Origin: Penicillium oxalicum
Taxonomy: Eukaryota; Ascomycota; Eurotiomycetes; Eurotiales; Aspergillaceae
Assembly (NCBI RefSeq): GCF_001723175.1
Contig: NC_064654.1
Coordinates: 2,790,001-2,854,000, forward strand
Direction of reading: 5' to 3'
Length of the DNA: 64,000 nucleotides
Positions 35,537 through 47,640 of the stretch are shown here, piece by piece; within the stretch, counting starts at the first letter, position 1; every line of letters begins with the position of its first letter. The notes under the pieces are model-generated. The model was not told where the DNA came from. It saw only the letters and a list, made by a program, of their open reading frames with translations, and ran no database searches. The translations under genes were made by a program, and so were the position numbers.

Positions 35537-37646
35537 ACACCTTCGTACATCGTCCTTTCTGATTCACTTCGGGAACGCCGAATTTTACGGCTCCAAAGTT
35601 TCTGGGGTCACCTTGACGAATTTCGCTTATGATACCATGTGAAGAGACATCAACAATGCCTCGTCATGTTCAACCGATGAAATAGAGATGTGCCTACAGC
35701 TGGGAATTTCTTTTCTTCTCTTTTTTCTTTCCCTTGGTTTCTTGTTATGATGTGCATGGGACAAAGTAATTCATTTCGCCGCTTCGCCCGTTTCTGCTCC
35801 ACAATGGCGTTTGCTTTGAGGAGTTCGAAAGACCCGCTAGCCATTGCTTTTTCAAGATTTGGTTCTGTTCTTTTTCGCCCAAGTACGTTAGTCTCTGAAT
35901 ACACATTCTCTGTTACGGAGTTCACTACGCCTTCAATGTCGACGATATTGCCTTTTTGCTATCTGAGGAGACAAGGAGAGCAGATGATGCGGCGCGATCT
36001 GTAGATCTTTTCGTTCCATTAATAGCTCATGATCGTACTTGGTACTTTCGTCAACCGGTAGGGGCAATCCCTTGATCTGCCGGGTTGCGACTGTGATGGA
36101 CATAGATTCATCGTAATCGGTCGAGGCGTTTGGTGCCTGCATATGGTGTGCCAGTTGATCACCTGCATGCCTGATCATTTTCGTCGGCACTACGAGTGTT
36201 TATCAATCTCAGCCGGAGCCTGGTCTAAGTCCACGCTATCTGGCTTCCTCAGCAGGGATGTAGATATGGCATTAAGGTTATTTCTTGTTACATCTTTGCC
36301 GTTGTATATGATCGTACACCAGCCTGTGAAGATGGCTTGGATTGGACAGGAACACGGATAACTAGCCATGATGACTTTGGGTTTTCTTATTCCAATATGG
36401 ATGGACCTGATATTTCTAAAAGTGCCATTGCTGTCAAAGATTGGCCGTCTGGACTACTAGTTCACTTTTTTTTTTTCAATTTATGACAAGGCGCTCATCT
36501 TTCAGGATAGAGCCCAAGCCTCGTGGATGGGCTGCTCAGGAACTGAGATGGATGAAAAGCATTGCTTGTTCCGATTATGTATTTGGGTGAGTAGTAGGTT
36601 AGATGCTCGATCTTAAGACACTTTCATATGCCATGTGTAGCTAGAATTGATACTTGCTGGCACGATCCAGATTTTCATCAAGAGGTCACAGACTGTGATC
36701 ACGTTGCAAGTATGAGGAATGGCCTGGCATTCGATGCTGGGGCATGCTTGGCCGAGGACCGAGTCATCTGGTGCGCGATTATCAATGGCCGTTGCCTTTT
36801 CAAACGTCTGAAAAGATCATATCTAACTCGGTGGATCTCATAGAAGATGTAGAAATATGTCCTCTTGCCTGGTCAGATCGAGGATATTGCACAGTATAAT
36901 ATGGTTAGTGCACGAAAACGACCGACGAATACTCACGGGATCTTCTAATTCAGTCTCACGGGTACATGAAGTCTCAATTGGATATCATATTTACGATATA
37001 GTATGGCAGTAGTATATAAGCCAGACTGAACTTAATAACAGCCACGATTTGATCTCTCCCTCATGCTGCGTATACTACCGGTGTTGAACTGTCCTAGGTA
37101 GTAACTTCGCAGCAGGACTCGGAGGCTGTTCACAAAAGCTTACTAATAATGCAGGGGGATGTAGTACCCGGTATAGACCTTAGCCTCCCTTGCACCCACA
37201 GGTATTGGCAGGTACCTTGTTCCTGGTCGACGGTACCTGAGTTATCTGCTATCGTCAACTTTACGGAGGGGCCGCGATTCCAGTCATTTCAACGAGAGCA
37301 ACTTATCGCCTGATCCACACCGCGCGTGACTGTGAGCTCTTGGACTCATTGCCCCCGTCCGAACCGCGTGTCTCTCTTTCCACAAACCGCTTCACTATTC
37401 CACTCCTTTCTTTTCTCCTTGGCTCGCCCGTGATTCGACACCGCAGCCATCGGCTGTCTGCCGGAATTGTCAAATCACTGCAGTAGGTCCCGCACATGCT
37501 CATTTGGGAGAACCGTCAACATCACACGTTCATGGTCTCTGCCTTCTGCTCTGTGCCCCTTGAACCTCGATTTTGAGATCGCCACCAGCACCAAAACCGT
37601 ACTCTTTAAACAGAAGATCGCAAGACCAAGCGCCTCATCCGCCGCA
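35537..37646. other. 2.1-kb intergenic region, no gene seen
   Basis: Contains the DnaJ 3' UTR and the promoter of the next gene. Small frames only. A T10 run sits near 36468-36477. Confidence 0.55.
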
Positions 37647-38984
37647 ATGCCTCTCCCTCCGTCTCCCCTGAAACTCTCTCACCGCCGTCTCTCCGACGTG
37701 GACGACTTCCTCGTCTCTCCAGGCGCAGACGCTCCCAACGAATTCGCTCCCCACAGTCCAACGTCACCTCGAACACCTCGCTTTTCCGCGCCTTCATCCC
37801 CCGTCGCCTTTCGGCATGGCACAGGTGCTTTGAATGGCTCGCATCGGGACTCGGTAGATTTCTCGACCAAGTCCAATGGCGGCGGCGGTCTTGGAAATCT
37901 GGCCGATGAGCTGGCCGACGCATGGGAGCAAGAGGAAGACGGATATGATTATGCCTCGGGCCAGGAGATGAGCGCTGCGGGTTCGCAGAACATGGATCAC
38001 AGTGATGCAGAGGATGGATATCTGCACCCGACATCTCAGATGCACGCACGTTCTCCGTCAACAGGTTCACCAGATCGGAAGAACCGGCTCCGAACGACAC
38101 AGCTGCGACAACATCGGCGGCACGAGTCCCAGTACGATGGATCAGATTACGGTAACGACTCGGATCTGGACGAAGTGGCGGAGATTTCTCCGTCATTAGA
38201 GATGCAATTGTCCGACATTGAAAGCCTTGCGCGTCGAGGCATCGAGAATAATGGGAGTGAACACGATCATATCATTCAGCGGACCGTCGAGGCACTCCGA
38301 GACCTCGGTGGACAAAGTGGTATTGAGAATGGCGCCATGCGGTAAGCGAGGAATCCATCCTGCCTGTCGCGTGAAAATCCCCCTTCGTGCTCGCGTATAC
38401 TAATTTTTCTTTTCAGGCTAATTACGGCTCACTCATCGATCACATCGCACCTCACTCACCAAACCCGCACTCTCCAATCCTTAATCCACCCCCTCCTGTT
38501 CTCGCCATTCCCGCTCTTGTCCGAAGACGCCATTGACTCCCTCATGCCACTCATTGACGAAGGTCTTCTGCCAACCCTCCCATACCCATTCCCCGAGCAG
38601 TCCCGGCGTGATTCCCGGCCAGTCACACCGTCACAACAGAATGCCCAGAATCCCCTCATGTCTCTACAAGCCCTCGTCTCTCAAACGGCAGATCTCACCG
38701 CTTCTCTTCGCAGCCTTGGAGACACTCTTTACGAGTCCCGTCAGTTGACGGCCACGGCCTCTCGGCGTCTTCGATCTGCACGTGAGCTCGTCGCGGATAT
38801 CAGACGGGAAGAAGAGAGCCGCGAGGAGGGCTCAAGATGGATTGAGCTGGGCGAATGGGACCGCCGTCTGGAAAGTCGCGAGGTAGGCCAGGAGTGCCGA
38901 GACGTTGTCAGCGGGTTTGAAACCGTCTGCGGAGAATGGCGCGAAAAACTCTTTGGACCTTCACCCGAAGTGATTGCTGCCTGA
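37647..38984 (+). CDS. Conserved-looking protein of unknown function, disordered N-terminus and helical C-terminus
   Basis: Two exons (37647-38341, 38417-38984) give 420 residues; the 75-nt intron splits an Arg codon and has TTTTCTTTTCAG at its 3' end. Residues 1-190 are Ser/Pro/Asp-rich with SP and TP pairs, probably disordered and a phosphorylation target. Residues about 195-420 are predicted by eye to be helical: MQLSDIESLARRGIE, RLITAHSSITSHLTHQTRTLQ, then a Pro-rich loop, then a heptad-like coiled coil (LMSLQALVSQTADLTASLRSLGDTLYES) and a charged helix rich in Arg/Glu. No membrane segment or catalytic motif. I do not recognise the family; a structural or microtubule/polarity-associated role is possible but not shown. 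An upstream in-frame start at 37467 is less likely. Confidence 0.75.
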
Positions 38985-40408
38985 TCTCCGAGTGGTCTGG
39001 TTCCAATATCAGCCATGGCGGCGAGGTTCATAATACTGGAAGTGGGAAGGAAAGCACTTATCCTTCCGCTATCCGATCGTGATCCAAGCAGCTAAATATC
39101 TTCTTTTCTCAACTTTTCTTTTTTTTTTTTTCCTTTTTTTCTTCGTCCCCCTTTCTTTGATATCCCATTTTCCAACTGACCAATTCACATTTTCCTCACT
39201 GGCCCGACTACACATAGCCACCATTCTCTTTGGGTGGTTGACCTGTCCATATTCCATTCGCTGCACTTTAGATTGATATAGCCATACTTACATACCCTCA
39301 TAGAAGAAGCTTTGATACCAGCATTTTCTGTTCACATTTAGAACCCATCCAAAACTCGCTCCACTGTCCCATTTATTTCACTCCCACCATCTTACCAGGA
39401 TCGGAATCTCAGTAGACCTCGATGCAAGCGGGCAGCCCTTGGCGTATCGTAGAGAGAGCCCCTTCCATTTGACCAGGAAGACAAGATTGATCCATCAAAT
39501 ATGTATAATACGTGCGCGGTGTTTAATCATATAGACTGAACTAAGTAGGGTTGACCCTCCTTCAACACATACATAAAGTTGTACCTGGTGACCAGACCAA
39601 CCTACTGAGCTGCCAGCCCTGATCATCTGGCGAGACTTACCCAGGTTTGTTCAGGGGCTCCCCCCCCCTCCCCCTTCTTGAACACTCCATCTTGTGAACC
39701 TCTGATCGGACTTGGAATAGGGTTATAAGCCGTGCAACGCATAAGGTTGTACCCTCGCGCACCTGATATTGAGGCAAGGAAAGAATGCTGTATGGTTTGG
39801 AAAATATATCCAGTAAGGGTTGATATTCGTTCGGGCAAAAAGCAGGTACAGAGCTCGCTCGCTACGGAATCCACGGTGAGCCTGGCAAGGTTGTTTTGGG
39901 ATTGCGGAACGAGGTTCGAGGCAAGCTCGCAACTTTGGACACGAACCGTCCCCGAGGAAGGTCTACGGCAGGCTTGCTTTACGGAGGCACGTATTTCACG
40001 TTTCCTGCGATTAAGACCGAAAAGATATTCTACAGTAGACGTGATATCTGCTATCTAAATGAGGAAGCATCCGATCCAAGGAAAAGAAGAAGAAACCCCG
40101 TGACGAAGTAACCAGTAGATTAGAGCAAACAAATTTGAGCACGCAAACGGATACACAGACACAGGCACGTTAGATCGGAGGATGGGTTAAACATGCCATC
40201 GCGTGTGAAGAGGAAGAGAGAGAGAGACAAGAGACAGAGCAGGAACAAGTCCCGGCCAACGAAACAAGAGTCATTGCAGAGATGAGGGGTCATGAAGAAA
40301 GAAACATGCGCCGGATAGAATGAAAAAAACTTTCCGAGTCACTTTTGGTTCGCTCCCTATAGGTCAAGGTGAAAAGAAGAAAACAAATGGATCCATTTGT
40401 GCATCAAA
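38985..40408. other. Convergent intergenic region, no gene seen
   Basis: Includes the 3' UTRs of the two flanking genes. T-rich run at 39117-39140. No supported frame. Confidence 0.5.
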
Positions 40409-43400
40409 CTAAGACTGCTGCTGCTTCCAACGGGGCACCCACTTGCCGCCGCTAGGCTTCGACTCGTCGGGGTTGGCGGCAGGGGGAGCCTCGGACGTGG
40501 CAGAGGCGGGATCACGGACGTGACGGGGCACAAAGCGGTCGGTACGCTCCGGGCGTTCGAAACGATCGCTGCGCTCAGGACGCTCGAAACGATCAGAGGA
40601 ACCGTTCTCACGAGCGGGGGGTGCGGAGCCAGAGGAGGCAGCGCCACGCAGGTGAGGTGGGACGTAACCGCCCTTGCGCAGGGGAGCAGGCTCCTCCCGA
40701 GCAGGTTCTCTGCGAACGGGCTCGGCGGTAGCACCGCTGGCCTCCTTGGCGGCCAAACGCTCTCTCCAGCCACCGCCACCAGTAGCAACAGCCGGACGAG
40801 AAGCAAGGTTGAGACGAGGTGCAGTGCGCTCTGAAGTGGGCTCGGGGATGGGAGCAGCACCACCAGTTTTGCGGGCATTGCGGCGAGCTTCGGCCTCTTC
40901 CTCGCGCTGCTTCTGTCGCTGAGCGATTTCGTCCAGTTTGCTGTACATTACGTTAGTCAGGGGATGAAAAGGGCAAAAATGGGGGGAGGGTCCTGGAACT
41001 AACGCTCGCTCTTCCTCGCGCTTGGCCTTCTCCTCAGCCAAAGCGCGACGGCGCTCCTCTTCGCGGGCAACCCGCTCTTCTTCCTCGCGAGCGGCGCGCT
41101 CTTCCTCCTCCTTGCGGCGGCGCTCGTTCTCCTCGCGCTCCTGCTTCTCACGACGGCGACGTTCCGTAACCTCCTTAACACGCTGCTTCTTCTTGGCCTC
41201 GAACTCCCGCTCGGCAGCCTTGCGGCGCTTCTCGAACTCCTCGTGGCGTTTCTCAGACAGCTCCTTGCGGAAGCTGGAGAACTGTGGCACAAGGCGACCA
41301 AGGCGGTGCTTGAGAGCAACGGCTTCGGCATGCTTTCGCTTAGCCTCCTTCAAGGTCTCAGCCTTCTGGGCCTCGTACAGCTCCATGTCGTGCTTCTTTT
41401 GAGCCTCATAATCGCCTGGGACGTGCTTGGCCTCCTCACGACGGAGGGCACGCTCCAAGTGGTCAATACGCTTGGCGGTCGCCCGCACACGCTCGTTGAG
41501 CTCGTTCTTTTCCTTTTCGAGGTGGGCAAGCTTGATCGCACGAAGGCGGTTGGCGTCCAGCTCCTCAGGATCAAGCTCACTGATGTCCAGACCCTTGACA
41601 CCAGTCTTGAGCTCCTCAAGCTGCTTCTTCAGTTCCTCGGCACGAATGCGGTCCTGCTCATCCTTAACGCGCTTGAGCTCACGGTCGCGCTGTTCATCAG
41701 CAAGACGCTGCTTCTCAGCTTCCTGGAGCTGCTGGGTGCGGATGCGCTTGCGGGTTTCCTCTTCACGCTGCTTGCGGTTGAGAGCATCGGTTGCAGCCTC
41801 CTTCTTCTTGTCGATGATAACACGGCGAGCCAAGGTCTCCTCATGCTCCTGAGCAGCACCAGCCAGGGCGCGGGCCTGGGCGGCCTGCTTAGCCTGAGCA
41901 CGAGCCTCGATGTAGGAGGGATCGACGTATTGGCAGGTAACGTGCAGAGTCTTGGCCAAGCGGGCAAGCTGGAAGCGGGCAATGTCAGCGGGGGTGTGCT
42001 GCAGACGCTGGACTTCGCTCTCGGCTGAGCCAGCGCCGCTGCCAGCGTGCATAGCCTTGGATGAAGAGAAAACGTCCGAGTCAAAGGTCAGGACACCAGA
42101 GATGTGGTCGACACGGATGGCCAAGTCACCCTTCTTGCAGCCGTTCATGATGAACTTCTCGATCATGGCAGGGGTGATCTGGAAGGGGTCGGGGAATTGA
42201 GCAAGCTCGTAGACAAACTTGAGCTCGACGGACTCATAGACCTGAGAAAGCTGCTGGAACAGGCGAGTGAGGATGACCTGCTGCAGAGGCACAACATACT
42301 TCTCCATCTCGGGATCAGCACCGATCTTGGTCAGGATAGGAGTGATCTTCTTGCAAATGGACAGCGGGTGGAAGTCGACCTCGAGGATGTTGTAAAGATC
42401 ACGGATCTCAGGGCGAACACGCTTGAGAAGACCCTTGTTGAGGGCGTCACGGAACAGAACATGGCGAGAAGGAGCCTGTGCCATGCCCAAAAGGTTGGTC
42501 AGACGGGTGTTCTTGTTCTTGCGGGCCTCGTCGACATCAACCAGAGCACCGCGAGAACGGGTGGTGCTGATCACGGGAATGGACAGAGCAGACAAGAGAA
42601 CGAAGGAAGCAGCCTTGGTCATCTCAGCCTCGGTGACCGAAGGGTTTTCCTTCTTGCTGCTCTGGCCGGTGGCCAAAGCGATGGTGGAGAGACGGAGCAG
42701 GTTGTAGTAACGGTTCCAGGCCGCGGCGTGGAAGAGATAGTTCTCGCTGACGAGGAAGATACGAGCCAGCTTCTCGTAGTAGTTGGCCATCATCACGTTC
42801 TTGGCGGGACGCTTGCTCAGGTTCAGCAGAGTGTGGATGTCCTCGATACTGCGGAAGGCCTCCTGCCACAGCTCCAGCTCGACGGCAACGTTCAGCTGCT
42901 GGAAGCGAGTGTCGAGGTGACGCTGCAGAGTGTCGGCATCGCTGAGGTTGATGGCGTGCATCTGGGTGGAGTACTTGGCCGCATTCTGGACGTGGTTGCG
43001 AAGCAGCTCACAGAGACGGCGGAACTCTGTCTTGCGAGTGTACTTAAGACAGAACTGGAAGGCCTGAAGGGCGGTGGCCTGGTACATGATCTCGAGGCGA
43101 GCATTGTTCTTCAAGATCTCCAGCACGGTGCGGTAGGTCTCCCACAAAAACTTGAGCCAAGGGGTAACGACGGCGCGATCATGCGATCGCGAGACTGCTC
43201 ACCGGAGACGGTGGCCAGCAGGATGGTCTCTGGGGTCTCGATGGCTTCCAGGTCCTCGACGTTGGTGGCGGAGGGAGCAGACTCGAGCGAGGACTGAATC
43301 TCGTCGGCCTTGGCTTGGGCCTCGGTGACCTTCTGTTCGGCGAGCTCGATGAACTTCTTCAGAACGACCTCGATGGTGCCGACGTTGGTGTTTTGGGCGA

Positions 43401-43746
43401 TGTTCTTATACTGGTACAGACCATCCTTGGCCGATTTGCCCTTGCGCAAATCCACACACAACTCAACAAAGAGCAGCATGACAGGCTCCAGGGAGGCGAT
43501 GGGGCTGCTACGCGTACGTTTCGAGGTGACATGTTCGTGAAGGACGGTCAGGGCAGCCTGAGCCTGGCCAACGGCGATGAGTTCCTGAGCCCTCTATTGA
43601 GAGAAAGACCGTAAATGTTAGCGGCTGATGACAGGAGGCTGTTGGGCGACATATTTCTTTGACGCTTGATTCGGGATGCTTTGTTGATCTTTTTGAAGAC
43701 GCACCTTGAGAACATTCTCAGGCTTGATATGAGGAGGTGGAGGCAT
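40409..43746 (-). CDS. tif32: Translation initiation factor eIF3 subunit a (TIF32/RPG1), with a one-base frameshift
   Basis: Three exons on the minus strand: 43746-43705, 43593-41004 and 40940-40409. The first exon encodes [14 protein letters not shown] and joins to [22 protein letters not shown]. Around residue 155 the frame breaks: SGEQSRDR is followed in the next frame by [17 protein letters not shown], so one base is missing near 43181. With it restored the length is 1055 codons, exactly in frame. As read the protein would stop after about 174 residues. The middle carries the PCI region (about 330-500), then a long Glu/Arg/Lys coiled coil, and the end is Arg/Pro-rich with [10 protein letters not shown]. 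eIF3a is the scaffold of eIF3 on the 40S ribosome and is essential in yeast. Confidence 0.95.
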
Positions 43747-45898
43747 CTTGGGCAACGCAGCCCTTTAGGGGCGATGGGATTAGATGTAGGGTTCTTTTTT
43801 CGGATCAAAGTCGACTTGATCGGCGACGGACAAGTGAAGGCGTCGTAGACACGGGCAGTGGTCTTTGACCGTTATTGATAATGCTGCCACGCAAAGTCCC
43901 TTAACCTGGGGGGGGGGGAGCCTGTTGTGCGCGAGCCAGCGAAAATTGCCCAGCGTTCCCACTTCGGGCTAAGCGATGGGTCAATCACGTGATTCTAGTT
44001 ATGCCTGAGGGACACAAAGGACTCGATGAGGCGCAAAAGGCTGGGGGCTGGACGCTGGAGAACATCAATACAGTGCGGATGTGTATTGGGAATACGCATA
44101 ACATGAAACACAGGTGGACACGGACATTTTTCATATGTACTATACATGGATAGATTGTAGTGGCTCCGACACGAATGGAAGAATGGATATCCATGGAGAT
44201 CGACCGAGAGAATGGGGTTGCTTCGTAAATAGTAAACTGGAAAACGTTCATGCGCAGCGCTGCAATGCTGGAATGGCTGGAATCTGGGCAGAAAAGTACA
44301 ATTTGTCCCGTAGTCATGTACAGTATGGGATCCGTAGGCAAGCGCATGTTGTACTGTAGATGGACGTCCCACTGTAGTAGTCTCTCGTTGCTTTCTAGAA
44401 TAGTTCATGCATCAAATGGGTCTGAGCATCTGCAGAGACTGCTTGTACGAGCTCGTTGAATCTTCTTGAGGTGCGAATTTGGAGACGGATGTGGGGACAT
44501 CGATAATGCTTCTCTGTCCCCAGTCTCTACTCATGTTCGAGGGCCCCGTCGTACCTGAGATTTTGTCAGCGTCGTCTTGACCTCCTAGACGCGCTAGTCT
44601 GATCGTCAATTCGGCCTCACGTCAGCCAGTCGACAGGAAAAAGACGACAAATTTCAATCACAAGCACATGGACGAGCTGCCCCCCGTCTGATTCACATCC
44701 GAGCGATGCGTGCAGTGGAGGGAAGCATGTGTATTCAAGCATGGTCAGGATCTGGTTGCTGTCGGCTGTTCGCCAAATGTCGTGCATTTGGCGGACTAGG
44801 ATGCTGGTTTATTAGCCTCTGCAGGACTTTTTGTGCGCCAGCGGTGTACCGATCTACCGTTTTGGAGTCGAGCGCTTAGCATGACGAGACCATCGTGCCA
44901 TGCGATCCTTCGCGGTTGAACGCAGCTCAATTGTAAACTGCTGGCCTCCGGGAGAGCCGAGTAGGGAAAGAGTGTTCAAGCAAAGAATTAGTGTGCAGGT
45001 CGTGTATGACCTGTCGGGGTTGACTGCCATGGCTACTTGTGTCCTGTAGTAATGAATGCTACAGTATCTGGGCTGACTCTATTGACTCTTGTGGATTGTA
45101 TGAGAGATCCTGTAACTCAGGGACAACATTTCCACGGTCGACCGCCGACTGCAAGATACCCTCCGGTGCAGAGGCAGATTCAAGCCCAGGAAACGTACGA
45201 CTGTATTGTAAATTTTCCATCAGCCGCCTTATATAAGGGGACTGAAATTCGCATAAGCTGGCAGGCTATGAATACAATATTACAGTACACTGTAATGTGA
45301 GCGTGCTGTATGTAATATAGTGAGATCCGAGCGCAAGCCCCCCGGGAAGTTAGGTGGAACTGCAGGTCCCGGTACCTCACATCGGCCCCCGATTCTCAAC
45401 TCATGTCCCGTACCTGATACGCTACACACATGCATGGAAGCCTGAGGCTTCCAATATCCATTTTGATCAAAATGATTGAAGAACAGGACAGTACCGCAGG
45501 TATGGTATGGTAAAGACAGTAGCGTCACAAACCAGCCAAACAGACCCAAGGGCCCAAGCCAAACGGAGGAAAATCCCCCCCAAATGGCCCCCTTCCGACG
45601 AACAGACGCCCATCATCACGTCCCTTCCTTTAATCTGCCGCTCACTCTCTTTGCCCTTTTTTTTTCCCCTTTCGGTCTCTTCGTCAGTCGACCTCGACTC
45701 GCTGCTCTCCGGCTTCAAAGATCCATCCCCCACGTTCTCAATCATCGCCTTACAAAAAGCACTCTCTCTCGCCGAGTCATCCGCGCGCAGCCCCCTGGTG
45801 ATTCGTACACGAACGCCCCCTCTTCGGCCAACCCCCTTTCTCCATTGCGCGTGAACCACCACACATCCAGCTCGCTCGAACGCACCCGACCGCCTACA
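43747..45898. promoter_or_regulatory. Divergent intergenic region of eIF3a and the G-gamma gene
   Basis: 2.15 kb between two divergent starts. AATCACGTGATT at 43983-43994 lies about 240 bp upstream of the eIF3a ATG. A G9 run is near 43910. The last 300 bases before the G-gamma ATG are C/T-rich. No gene seen. Confidence 0.5.
43983..43994. promoter_or_regulatory. E-box palindrome AATCACGTGATT
   Basis: Perfect 12-base palindrome with a CACGTG core, placed where a proximal activator site of the eIF3a promoter would be. Confidence 0.55.
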
Positions 45899-46454
45899 AT
45901 GCCTGCTTACGAACTTCGCTCTGGAGGAGATGTCAAGAACAAGAAGCAAAGTGTCGCCGACCTCAAGTATCGTCGCTTGACCGAGCTCAATGCTCGTCTG
46001 AAGGAGGATCTCGACCGACCGCGAGTGAAGGTCTCGGAGGCTGCGCTCTCGTGAGTTCACCTTCTACCCCCCTCCCTCTTTCTCTCTATCTCTCTTTTTC
46101 CTTTCTGGAAATGGTGTCTTAGATCATTTTCGTGATCAAATGCACACCACGACCACATCATGATGACCTTGACATCGGGAATCTTTGGAGGCTATCATCT
46201 TCGCCTTTGGCTCGAGTGACTATCTGGTTCGCAACGAGCACTATGCTAATGCCAAGGTCGCCTTTCTTAGGCTGATCAACTACTGCAATAACACCCGTGA
46301 TTTCATGGTGCCCTCGGTATGGGGACAGGTATGCGCCCATATACCAGCAATTGCACCCGCGCATCGCCCACTCACATTTATCTGGTTCTAGGTCGATAAG
46401 AGGGAGGACCCTTACGCTCCCCAGCAGCAGGGTGGCTGCTGCACTGTCATGTAA
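45899..46454 (+). CDS. gpgA: Heterotrimeric G-protein gamma subunit
   Basis: Exons 45899-46050, 46271-46328 and 46392-46454 give 90 residues, the normal size. The N-terminal helix reads ADLKYRRLTELNARLKEDLDRPRVKVSEAALS, the coiled coil that pairs with G-beta. Intron 1 (220 nt, long for this window) leads to LINYCNNTRDFMVPSVWGQ. The protein ends GGCCTVM, a CaaX box for prenylation of Cys87 with Cys86 available for palmitoylation. With G-beta it forms the membrane-bound dimer acting in pheromone and nutrient signalling. All junctions restore the conserved frame. Name follows Aspergillus usage. Confidence 0.94.
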
Positions 46455-47640
46455 CGGCCTTCATGACATCTTTTCCTGGCTCGATCATCACGCCACGAGT
46501 TTTATTTTCTCTCGCCCATGTTTCCTTCCCCATCTACCTTCTTTGCCTAATTCTTCCGGATGGTGGCCATTTTCTCCTCGACTAACCACCACACCGCAAC
46601 CTTGTGATGATTCCTTGTTTCTTTTTTTGGGGGTCTCCTGTCAGAGACTATTCTTCCCCTCCCCTCCACTACCATTGAAGTGTCTGCCACCTTGATCACT
46701 GTCTCGGTCTCGTGAGACAATCGTCTAAAGCTCGAAGATATCGCCCACTGGAATTCAACGCGGCGCCCGAGTCGATTGGCGCCCGACTCGGGATATCGTT
46801 CGAGTATATCACGTCCGTTCTTGGGGGATCCTCCAGCCCCGGCCCCAATCAGACCGGATGGTTGTTAGCTGCGATGGGTCATTGCGGAGCAGGTGACCCA
46901 TCTTGTCATTAATGTCTTTTCTGCCCCTGGAACGATTTATTTACTTCTCTCTTCACCCGGAACCGCATAGGAAGATCTGACCCAGTCGAGTTCGGGTCTC
47001 TGATCTTCTCTTGAATGCTTCCTCTTTCTTCATTTCTCTTTGCTTGCTTTCCGATTCAGTACCATTCCCCCTCGCGTCGTGTCGTCCGTGTGTCTGTGTT
47101 TCGCTTTGAAAGTCACATTTCCTTTGTTCTACCGGGTTTCTCCAAAATACTCTTGTGTTCTGCACACCAGGGTCTGGGTCGCCATTCGTGTATCATAGAT
47201 TCGATTTGCAGTCAATGACCAAATAAAAAACCCCTCCCCCCAAACAACATTTTCACCTCACTTTATCAACGTGGCCTTTGTTGTAGCCCGGCAGCCAAGT
47301 CGATTAGTCTCAGTCCCTCCTTCGTGTGTCCCTTGATCACAGCGAAGAGGAGCACGCTCCAGGCGTCACTCTGCCCGCCGAGCCCTAAACCTGCCTTGAC
47401 CGTGATGGTTAAGACCTCCCCCGCCCTGCTGACATCATCTCGGGGCTGCCCAGCTCGAGTGGAGGGCGCCGGGTTTCCACGGGAGCACTGCACCAAAGTT
47501 ACCAAACAGTGCCAGCGAGCAACGCCAGCAATTACTTCAAGACCACTGGAGGTACACACCAACACACTACGTCCCGGTGTGATAGCAGTCCACCCATTTT
47601 TATCCACTCTAGGAATCTACCCACCGCTTCAGTCTCCAGT
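46455..47640. other. Intergenic region with a stem-loop
   Basis: Holds the G-gamma 3' UTR and the promoter of the next gene. 46766-46792 forms a perfect 9-bp hairpin. No other gene seen. Confidence 0.5.
46766..46792. repeat. Perfect 9-bp inverted repeat (stem-loop)
   Basis: CCCGAGTCG at 46766-46774 and its exact complement CGACTCGGG at 46784-46792 enclose a 9-base loop. It sits about 310 bases past the G-gamma stop codon and could be a structured element in the 3' UTR. GGCGCCCGA is also directly repeated (46763, 46779). Confidence 0.65.

Noticed and set aside
40397..43297. Long open frames on the plus strand opposite eIF3a (up to 397 codons)
   Set aside because: They mirror the codon bias of the eIF3a coding strand, with low-complexity Leu/Gly content and no recognisable domain; the minus-strand frame is clearly real.
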